The notes beneath the pieces were generated by a model, which saw only the letters and a list, made by a program, of their open reading frames with translations, ran no database searches and had not been told where the DNA came from. From JBCCMA01 sp045107005 (GTDB taxonomy: Bacteria; Pseudomonadota; Gammaproteobacteria; Steroidobacterales; JBCCMA01): a DNA stretch of 14,775 nucleotides. A program made the translations under genes and the position numbers. Location of the stretch: NCBI GenBank assembly GCA_045107005.1, contig JBGCFP010000094.1:1-14775 (forward strand). The letters are read 5' to 3'. Of this stretch, positions 7,882 through 13,695 are shown in pieces (position 1 is the first letter of the stretch; each line of letters starts with the position of its first letter).

Positions 7882-8834
7882 CGGCCGCTCGCCGGCATCA
7901 GGGCGAGGGGCTCACCAAAACTCTCTTCGTAGCGGCGCGCAATCTGGGTCGCGTCGGGGCGATGATTCTGCGTCCCGAAATGCTCCACCGCCAGCGCTCC
8001 CATCAGCGACGCCACGCGCACCGTGGTCGCGAACGGCAGCTCACGCAACAAACCGAAAGCCAAGCCCGCACGATACGCATCGCCGCAGCCGGTTGGATCG
8101 AGCGCCGGCCCGGCTTGCGCTGCGGGCACGACCTCCATCTGGCCACATCGCCAGACCTGCGACCCGTTCTTGCCGTGCGTCACGATCAGCGCGCGAGCAC
8201 GTCGTGACAAATCCGCCAGCGTCTGGCCCGTGCGCGTCGTCAGCAAACCCGCCTCATAATCATTCATCGTGACCCAGTCGGCCAGCTCAACAAACTCCAG
8301 CATCTGCGTCGCGTCCAGCGACGTCATGAACTGACCGGGATCAAACACAAACGCCACGCCGGCCCGAGCGAAATAACTGGCCGCGCGACGCATGCGCGTC
8401 ACGTCGTCCGGTGCGATCACACCAAGCGTAAAATCGGCCTGCTCGGGCAGATCCGCCTCGTCGGCAAACGCCATGGCACCCGGATGAAACGCCGTGATTT
8501 GGTTGCCATCACAATCCGAGGTGATAAACGCTTGGGCGGTAAATTCGCTGGCAAGTTCCCGAACATACCGTCGACTGATCCCATTTCGGTCCAGCCAGCG
8601 CGCATAATCGCCAAAATCGTGCCCCACCACGCACTGTGGCAGGCCGGTTTCGCCTAACAAGCTTAGATTGTACGCAATATTGCCCGCACACCCCCCGAAC
8701 TCGCGTCTCATTTTCGGCACCGGGAAGGACACCGACAGCCGGTCTATCTCTTCCGGCAGGATCTGATCGCCGAAGCGGCCTTCGAACCCCATGATGGTGT
8801 CGAAGGCCAACGCTCCGCAGATCAGCGCACTCAC
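7878..8834 (-). CDS. PfkB-family carbohydrate/nucleoside kinase, adenosine kinase-like
   Basis: Ribokinase-fold kinase, 318 aa, a normal length. The N-terminal PfkB signature is FGGCAGNIAYNLSLLG (46-61), the substrate-lid region. The C-terminal signature DPTGCGDAYRAGL (246-258) carries the anion hole and the catalytic base D252. The pattern ICGALAFDTIMGFEGRF near the start, HPGAM (117-121), NDYE (191-194) and a C-terminal GTQ (288-290) resemble the mycobacterial adenosine kinase (Rv2202c type) more than fructokinases or ribokinase, as far as I recall that sequence. I therefore expect a nucleoside substrate such as adenosine, phosphorylated by ATP in the cytosol; a sugar substrate is possible. 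The start codon is GTG at 8834-8832, overlapping the gcvPB stop (GTGA, 8831-8834), and its own stop overlaps the protease start. It is thus cotranscribed with, and probably coupled to, the glycine cleavage genes. Confidence 0.9.
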   Translation of the reverse strand: MSALICGALAFDTIMGFEGRFGDQILPEEIDRLSVSFPVPKMRREFGGCAGNIAYNLSLLGETGLPQCVVGHDFGDYARWLDRNGISRRYVRELASEFTAQAFITSDCDGNQITAFHPGAMAFADEADLPEQADFTLGVIAPDDVTRMRRAASYFARAGVAFVFDPGQFMTSLDATQMLEFVELADWVTMNDYEAGLLTTRTGQTLADLSRRARALIVTHGKNGSQVWRCGQMEVVPAAQAGPALDPTGCGDAYRAGLAFGLLRELPFATTVRVASLMGALAVEHFGTQNHRPDATQIARRYEESFGEPLALMPASGR

Positions 8835-10294
8835 GCGGGTGGTTGCGGCGTCCAGGTCAGATCGAGCTGACGCGCCGCACGCACGTCGTCGAGCCGTCGC
8901 ACCGGCGTTGAATACGGCGCGCCTTTGACGAAATCAGGGTCGGATTTGGCGCGATCGCGCACTTTGATCATCGCGTCGACGAATCGATCCAGATCTTCTT
9001 TTGCTTCGGTCTCCGTCGGCTCGATGAGCAGGCATTCGGGGACCAGCAGAGGAAAATAGGTGGTCGGTGCGTGACAGCCCTCGTCAAGCAGCGCCTTGGC
9101 AAAATCCATGGTGTTGATGCCGTAATCACGGGCTTCGTTGCGCAAGGTAACGATAAATTCGTGACTCGCACGGCGCTCGGGGAAGGCCAGCGTAAAGCCC
9201 GCTTCGCGCAAACGCGCCATCAGATAATTGGCGTTTAGTGTCGCCCCTTCAGCCACCCGCGGCATACCTTTACGCCCAAGCATGCGGGCGTAAATGTAGG
9301 CGCGCAGCAACACACCCGTATTCCCCATCCAACCCGAAAGTCGACCGATGGACAGCGGCAAGTCGTTTTCATCAAGGTAACGATACTGATCGCCATCGCG
9401 ACCGACCACCGGTATTGGCATGAACGGTAGCAGGCGTTCCGACACGCCCACGGCGCCAGAGCCTGGCCCACCGCCGCCGTGCGGGGTTGAAAAGGTTTTG
9501 TGCAGGTTCATGTGGATCACGTCGAAACCCATATCGCCCGGACGCGCTTTGCCCAAAATGGCGTTGAGATTGGCACCGTCGTAGTACAGCAATCCACCGG
9601 CCTCGTGCACCAGTGCGCTGATTTCGGTGATGCGCCGTTCAAACACGCCCAGTGTCGAGGGGTTGGTCAGCATAATGCCGGCCGTGTTAGGCCCTAACAC
9701 GTCGCGCAGTGCCGCCATGTCGACGTCGCCATCGGCCGCCGTCGGAATTTCACGCACGACGCAGCCGCACATGATCGCCGTCGCCGGATTGGTGCCGTGC
9801 GCGGCATCGGGCACGATGATCTCATTGCGATGCGTATCGCCACGATTCACGTGATAAGCGCGAATCATCGCAACGCCCGCAAACTCGCCCTGCGCACCGG
9901 CCATGGGCGTCAGCGACACGCCGCGCATGCCGGTGACCGATTTCAGAATGTCCTGCAGCTCGTACATCGTGCGCAGTACGCCCTGGCCGTGCTGTTCCGG
10001 TGACAGCGGATGCCGGCCCAGAAAACCGGGCAGCATCGCCAGCGAGTTACAGGCGCGCGGGTTGTACTTCATCGTGCACGAGCCCAGCGGATAGAAGTGT
10101 GTATCGATCGCGAAATTCAGCTGCGACAGACGGGTGAAGTGACGCACCGTTTGCAGTTCGGTCACTTCGGGCAAGCCCACGTCACTCGTGCGCTGCAAAG
10201 ACTTGGGAATATCCGTCTGGGGAAACACATCCGGCGCTTGCGCGACCGCGCGGCGACCGGCACGACTGCTGGCAAAAATCAGTGGCTCGCTCAT
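8831..10294 (-). CDS. gcvPB: Glycine dehydrogenase (decarboxylating) subunit 2
   Basis: C-terminal half of the split P-protein. With GcvPA it decarboxylates glycine on pyridoxal phosphate and passes the aminomethyl group to the lipoyl arm of GcvH. The 487-aa product contains the PLP-lysine motif at K266 in HMNLHKTFSTPHGGGGPG (261-278), and the conserved FYPLGSCTMKYNPR (67-80), TPMAGAQGEF (129-138), VPDAAHGTNPATA (161-173) and NPSTLGVFE (211-219). Lengths near 480-500 aa are usual for this subunit. The start ATG at 10294 overlaps the gcvPA stop in an ATGA (10291-10294), which is expected to give equal amounts of the two halves. The stop overlaps the kinase start by 4 nt. Expression should follow the upstream glycine riboswitch. 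Confidence 0.98.
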   Translation of the reverse strand: MSEPLIFASSRAGRRAVAQAPDVFPQTDIPKSLQRTSDVGLPEVTELQTVRHFTRLSQLNFAIDTHFYPLGSCTMKYNPRACNSLAMLPGFLGRHPLSPEQHGQGVLRTMYELQDILKSVTGMRGVSLTPMAGAQGEFAGVAMIRAYHVNRGDTHRNEIIVPDAAHGTNPATAIMCGCVVREIPTAADGDVDMAALRDVLGPNTAGIMLTNPSTLGVFERRITEISALVHEAGGLLYYDGANLNAILGKARPGDMGFDVIHMNLHKTFSTPHGGGGPGSGAVGVSERLLPFMPIPVVGRDGDQYRYLDENDLPLSIGRLSGWMGNTGVLLRAYIYARMLGRKGMPRVAEGATLNANYLMARLREAGFTLAFPERRASHEFIVTLRNEARDYGINTMDFAKALLDEGCHAPTTYFPLLVPECLLIEPTETEAKEDLDRFVDAMIKVRDRAKSDPDFVKGAPYSTPVRRLDDVRAARQLDLTWTPQPPA

Positions 10295-11679
10295 GCCTGG
10301 CCTCCCTGTGCGCGACGCGGGGCGCTGACACAGCGGGCCAGTTGCTCGACGTACAGTGCGATATCTTCTTCGGTTCGGGTCTCAGTGGCGCACACCAAAA
10401 TGCAGCCCTCCAGTTCAGGATAGTCGCGGCCCAAGTCGAAGCCGGCAGCGATTCCGGCGTCGCCCATGTCGTTGAGGACGTCCGACGATGCGCACGGCAA
10501 CCGCAAGACGGCTTCGTGGAAAAACGGCTGATCGAAAACCACTTCCACGCCGTCAATCGCACGGCACGCGTTAACCAGAGTACGCGTGTTCGCGTTACAA
10601 CACGCTGCCACACGAGCCAATCCTTCCGGACCCAGCAGCGACATGTAAATCGTCGCTGCCGTCACCACCAAACCCTGGTTCGTACAGATGTTTGACGTGG
10701 CCTTGGAACGACGGATGTGCTGCTCGCGCGCCTGCAGCGTCAGCGCAAACCCTTCCTTGCCATCGAGATCAACCGTGCGGCCGACGATACGGCCAGGCAT
10801 TTGACGCACGAAACTCTGACGGCAGGTAATAAACCCAAAGTACGGGCCGCCGGAGGACAGCGGCACGCCGAGCGGCTGGCCTTCGCCGCACGCAATATCG
10901 GCGCCGTTGGCACCCCACTCGCCGGGCGGTCGCAGCAAGGCCAGCGAGGTGGGATTCACCACCCCAATCATCAGCGCGTTCTTTGAATGCGTCCAGTCGG
11001 TGATGGCGTCAACCAGTTCGTAACCGCCAAAGAAATTGGGTTGCTGCACAATCACTGCGGCGATGTCGTCGTCGTTGTACGCCGCGAGTGCGTCGAGCGC
11101 GGTGCTGCCCGATGTTGGGTCGTAGGCGACCTCAATCAGGTTCACATCCTGCGTAGCCGTGATGGCGCGTACCGTATCGCGATATCGCGGGTGCACCGTG
11201 GACAGACACAATACGTTTTTCGACTTCGACTTACGGTTGGCACGCACCGCCATGAGAATGGCTTCGGCGAGACCCGACGCACCGTCATAGAGCGATGCGT
11301 TGGAGACGTCCAGGCCGGTGAGTCTGGCCATCATCGTCTGGTATTCGTAAATCAGCTGCAGCGTGCCCTGGCTCGCCTCGGCCTGATACGGCGTGTAAGC
11401 CGTGTAGTACTCGCCGCGCGTCGCCAGCTGCCACACGGCGGCAGGCACGTGATGCTCGTACGCACCGGCGCCGATGAAGTTAAGCAGACCGAGGTCTTCA
11501 GCAGCACGCTCGTGCATCAGGCGTGTGACCTGCATTTCGTTGAGGGCTTCGGGCACACCTTCGAGCTCGCCGATGCGCAACTTGGCCGGAATTTCGTCGA
11601 ACAGCTCGTCGATCGATGCGGCGCCGATCGTCGCGAGCATATCGTCGATGTTGCCTGGGGTTTGGGGGTTAAACGGCAT
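10291..11679 (-). CDS. gcvPA: Glycine dehydrogenase (decarboxylating) subunit 1
   Basis: N-terminal half of the split P-protein, partner of GcvPB in a heterotetramer; acts in the cytosol in glycine decarboxylation. The 462-aa product shows the family features: FIGAGAYEHHVPAAVWQLATR (68-88), YYTAYTPYQAEASQGTLQ (91-108), NASLYDGASGLAEA (127-140), GEGQPLGVPLSSGGPYFGF (272-290), and KATSNICTNQGL (335-346). The start ATG at 11679 has a good Shine-Dalgarno, AGGA, at 11689-11686 on the minus strand with 6 nt spacing. gcvH ends 27 nt upstream, with no terminator-like structure in the gap. Organisms with unsplit GcvP make one chain of about 950 aa; here the two halves are separate genes joined by a 4-nt overlap. 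Confidence 0.98.
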   Translation of the reverse strand: MPFNPQTPGNIDDMLATIGAASIDELFDEIPAKLRIGELEGVPEALNEMQVTRLMHERAAEDLGLLNFIGAGAYEHHVPAAVWQLATRGEYYTAYTPYQAEASQGTLQLIYEYQTMMARLTGLDVSNASLYDGASGLAEAILMAVRANRKSKSKNVLCLSTVHPRYRDTVRAITATQDVNLIEVAYDPTSGSTALDALAAYNDDDIAAVIVQQPNFFGGYELVDAITDWTHSKNALMIGVVNPTSLALLRPPGEWGANGADIACGEGQPLGVPLSSGGPYFGFITCRQSFVRQMPGRIVGRTVDLDGKEGFALTLQAREQHIRRSKATSNICTNQGLVVTAATIYMSLLGPEGLARVAACCNANTRTLVNACRAIDGVEVVFDQPFFHEAVLRLPCASSDVLNDMGDAGIAAGFDLGRDYPELEGCILVCATETRTEEDIALYVEQLARCVSAPRRAQGGQA

Positions 11680-11706
11680 CGCGCTCTTCCTAATGTGTGG
11701 GGTGGA

Positions 11707-12093
11707 TCATTCCTGCAGACTGTCTTCGTACGCTTCTGCGTCCATCAAGCTTTCAACATCGTCCAGATTGTCCGGTTGGATGCTCATGATCCAGCCATCG
11801 CCATAAGGTTGGTTGTTAATCAGCTCTGGCGCGTCGACCAACGCATCGTTCGCTTCGGCGACCACGCCGGCGATCGGACAATAAATATCGGAGGCGGCTT
11901 TGACCGATTCGACCACTGCGCAAGCGTCACCGGCGCTGTAGTGGTTGCCCTCTTCCGGCGGCTCGACATAAACCAGATCGCCGAGCGCGTCCTGCGCGTG
12001 ATCGGTGATGCCGACGAGAACCGTGCCGTCGTCAGTAACTTTCAGCCATTCGTGGCTGCTGGTGAAACGCAGATCCTCGGGTATCTCACTCAT
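11707..12093 (-). CDS. gcvH: Glycine cleavage system H protein
   Basis: Lipoyl carrier protein that shuttles the aminomethyl group between the P-, T- and L-proteins. The 128-aa length is typical. The lipoylated lysine is K65 in VVESVKAASDIY, in a hairpin between two beta strands, and the family starts HEWL (14-17), GITDHAQDALGDLVYVE (28-44) and the C-terminal NDLV-like turn (NDALVDAPELIN, 82-93) are present. ATG 12093 has a Shine-Dalgarno AGAGGA at 12108-12103. This ribosome binding site closely copies that of gcvT (see findings). It lies 101 nt downstream of gcvT, behind a strong hairpin, the only large gap inside the operon, so gcvH-gcvPA-gcvPB could differ from gcvT in transcript level. 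No lpd gene for the L-protein is present here. Confidence 0.98.
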   Translation of the reverse strand: MSEIPEDLRFTSSHEWLKVTDDGTVLVGITDHAQDALGDLVYVEPPEEGNHYSAGDACAVVESVKAASDIYCPIAGVVAEANDALVDAPELINNQPYGDGWIMSIQPDNLDDVESLMDAEAYEDSLQE

Positions 12094-12151
12094 CGAAGCT
12101 CATCCTCTGTCGTAGTCTTGAAAAACGTCATCACTGAAAAATTGAATTCGT

Positions 12152-12193
12152 GTCGTGAATCAGAAGTTAGTCGCCTTAGTTGTGATTCACGAC
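12152..12193 (-). other. Intercistronic hairpin between gcvT and gcvH
   Basis: An exact 11-bp inverted repeat, GTCGTGAATCA at 12152-12162 and TGATTCACGAC at 12183-12193, encloses a 20-nt loop. It starts one base after the gcvT stop codon (12195-12197). On the transcribed strand a TTTTT run follows a few bases after the stem, but the stem is AT-rich and the run is short and not adjacent, so it looks at best like a weak terminator. A role in 3'-end protection of a gcvT transcript or in partial attenuation is inference. Confidence 0.6.
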
Positions 12194-12194
12194 G

Positions 12195-13298
12195 CTAGTC
12201 GAGATCCACTTTGATCTGACCGTGGCGCACAAACGGCGGATTGTGCACGCTCGCCTCGATCAGCTTGCCGCGAATTTCCACTGCGCAGCGATCACCAAGT
12301 TCAATCGGTACGCGAGCCAATCCGATTGAGCGTTTGAGTGTTGGGGAAAATGTGCCGCTGGTCACTTCGCCCGCCAAAGCGCCCTCGACCATCACGCTTT
12401 GGTGCGCACGCAGCACGCCGCGACCTTCAAGCACCAGTGCGGCGAGGCGAAATTTCAATCCGTCGGCTTGCGCCTTTTCCAATGCGGCTCGCCCAATGAA
12501 ATCTCTATCCGCCGGCTCAAGCGCCACGGTCCAGGACAAACCGCAGTTCAACGGCAGAACGTTTTCATCCATATCCTGACCGTACAAATGCATGCCAGCT
12601 TCCAGACGCAGCGTGTCGCGAGCGCCGAGTCCGCATGGCGCCACACCGGCCGCGACCAGATCGTTCCACAACGATGCGGCCCGCTCATTGCTGACCATGA
12701 TTTCGAATCCGTCCTCGCCCGTGTAACCCGTGCGCGCCACGAACTCCTGCGAGAGCTGGGCGGCGACGAACGGTTTCAACGCAAGCGCCGCATCGCGATC
12801 CGACGGCGGCAGCACGCTTGCCGCTTTCGCCCGCGCGTTGGGGCCTTGAACCGCAATCATTGACAGATCGGTACGCTCGCGCACGTCAACGTCGAAGTTC
12901 GCCGCATGACGCTCGATCCACGCCATGTCCTTGTCACGGGTCGCCGCATTGACAACCACCCGGTAGAAGCGGTCGTCCAGGTAGTAAACGATCAAATCGT
13001 CAATGACGCCGCCGCTATCGTTGAGCATGCACGAATACAACGCTTTGCCAGACACTTTCAGTTTCGCCACGTCGTTGGCCAACAATCGCTGCAAAAAGTC
13101 TCGGACCCGTTCTCCGGTCAGATCCACGACGGTCATGTGCGACACATCAAACATGCCGGCGTCGCTGCGCACGGTGTGGTGTTCATCCATTTGCGAGCCG
13201 TAATGCAACGGCATGTCCCAGCCGCCAAAATCGACGGTCTTGGCTCCGGCGGAGCGGTGACAATCGATAAGTGAAGTGGTTTTGACGGATGAAGTCAT
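12195..13298 (-). CDS. gcvT: Aminomethyltransferase (glycine cleavage T protein)
   Basis: Transfers the methylene group from the aminomethyl-lipoyl arm of GcvH to tetrahydrofolate, giving 5,10-methylene-THF and ammonia. The 367-aa product is close to the 364 aa of E. coli GcvT. Visible features: GAKTVDFGGWDMPLHYGSQ (18-36), EHHTVRSDAGMFDVSHM (39-55), the folate-site motif GGVIDDLIVYY (96-106) with D101 aligned to the catalytic Asp, the RTGYTGEDGFEI loop, and GLGARDTLRLEAGMHLYGQD. The frame stays open up to 13442, but that part is the riboswitch; MTSSVKTTSLIDCH is the family start. The Shine-Dalgarno AGAGGA (13313-13308) lies 9 nt before ATG 13298 and can pair with an aptamer strand, suggesting glycine controls its translation. 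First gene of the operon. Confidence 0.98.
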   Translation of the reverse strand: MTSSVKTTSLIDCHRSAGAKTVDFGGWDMPLHYGSQMDEHHTVRSDAGMFDVSHMTVVDLTGERVRDFLQRLLANDVAKLKVSGKALYSCMLNDSGGVIDDLIVYYLDDRFYRVVVNAATRDKDMAWIERHAANFDVDVRERTDLSMIAVQGPNARAKAASVLPPSDRDAALALKPFVAAQLSQEFVARTGYTGEDGFEIMVSNERAASLWNDLVAAGVAPCGLGARDTLRLEAGMHLYGQDMDENVLPLNCGLSWTVALEPADRDFIGRAALEKAQADGLKFRLAALVLEGRGVLRAHQSVMVEGALAGEVTSGTFSPTLKRSIGLARVPIELGDRCAVEIRGKLIEASVHNPPFVRHGQIKVDLD

Positions 13299-13303
13299 GT
13301 GAG

Positions 13304-13352
13304 CTGATCCTCTGCAACGAACAAGCGCGCACGAACACGCGTTTGGTGTTCG
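13304..13352 (-). promoter_or_regulatory. Riboswitch expression platform and gcvT ribosome binding site
   Basis: Between aptamer 2 and the gcvT start the RNA forms a 7-bp hairpin, CGAACAC with GTGTTCG (13352-13346 with 13338-13332, 7-nt loop). A second TGTTCG (13323-13318) could pair with the same CGAACA instead. The Shine-Dalgarno segment GAGGATCAG (13312-13304) is complementary to CTGATCTCTC of aptamer 2 (13385-13376), 9 bp with one bulged U. There is no U-tract after the hairpin, so control of translation is more likely than termination. Pairings are seen; the mechanism is inferred. Confidence 0.6.
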
Positions 13353-13354
13353 CC

Positions 13355-13576
13355 GCCCCTCTGTCCGCTTTACCTGAGAGATCAGGGCGTGCCCATGAAA
13401 TGGCATCGCCCCTGCCCCTTCGGTGGGCTGTCTTGCAGCCACTCTCCAGAGCCGGTTGGGTCAGCGGTCCTTTTGCCTGAGCGTTTCCGAGCGGGTTGCG
13501 CCTTCGGCGATTCTCATGCGTTGCCACAGCGTGGCGAACAACGCGGAATTCTCTTCCGCTGACCTTTCTAAACCGG
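13355..13576 (-). ncRNA. Tandem glycine riboswitch (two aptamers) upstream of gcvT
   Basis: Cis-acting RNA in the gcvT leader that binds glycine. Aptamer 1 spans 13563-13460: its P1 is an exact 8-bp helix, GTCAGCGG (13563-13556) with CCGCTGAC (13467-13460), and it holds the conserved CGCCGAAGGCGCAA (13509-13496) and CTCAGGCAAAAGGAC. Aptamer 2 spans about 13453-13355: a 5-bp P1 CTCTG/CAGAG (13451-13447 with 13363-13359), GGAGAG, CCACCGAAGGGGCA (13426-13413), and CTCAGGTAAAGCGGACAG. The leader CCGGTT (13576-13571) is complementary to AACCGG in the linker (13457-13452); this matches the leader-linker P0/kink-turn known for tandem glycine riboswitches. Location directly before gcvT-gcvH-gcvPA-gcvPB fits the usual role of switching on glycine degradation when glycine is high. 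No open reading frame of note lies here. Confidence 0.96.
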
Positions 13577-13583
13577 TGGCGCG

Positions 13584-13589
13584 AGCATA
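13584..13589 (-). promoter_or_regulatory. Putative -10 element of the gcv operon
   Basis: TATGCT on the minus strand (13589-13584) matches four of six sigma-70 -10 positions. A start about 7 nt downstream, near 13577, would place the transcript end directly before the P0 leader of the riboswitch, so the position makes sense. No good -35 is seen 16-18 nt upstream, so an activator may be needed or the match may be chance. Confidence 0.35.
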
Positions 13590-13629
13590 CTGAAACGACG
13601 CCCCGAGCACCAGTTCAGCGCCGCGCGCC

Positions 13630-13659
13630 TTGCTCTGCGACTGTCCCAATGCTCACAAT
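13630..13659 (+). promoter_or_regulatory. Possible promoter of the DUF885 gene
   Basis: TTGCTC (13630-13635) and CACAAT (13654-13659) are spaced by 18 nt and lie 36 nt before the ATG of the divergent gene. Both hexamers are imperfect sigma-70 matches. Of the roughly 400-nt gap between gcvT and the DUF885 gene, the riboswitch takes the left part and this divergent control region the rest; nothing else is apparent. Confidence 0.25.
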
Positions 13660-13695
13660 GCACCGCGCATCCGCGCCGCCAACCTGGAGAATCTG

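Noticed and set aside
10987..12198. A 403-codon open frame on the plus strand, opposite gcvPA and gcvH
   Set aside because: It lies fully across well-recognised genes on the other strand, spans their intergenic gap, shows no known motif, and is the kind of long antisense frame that GC-rich codon use creates.
13299..13442. N-terminal extension of gcvT to 13442
   Set aside because: This segment is aptamer 2 and the platform of the glycine riboswitch; the family start MTSSVKTTSLID lies at 13298 behind a Shine-Dalgarno.
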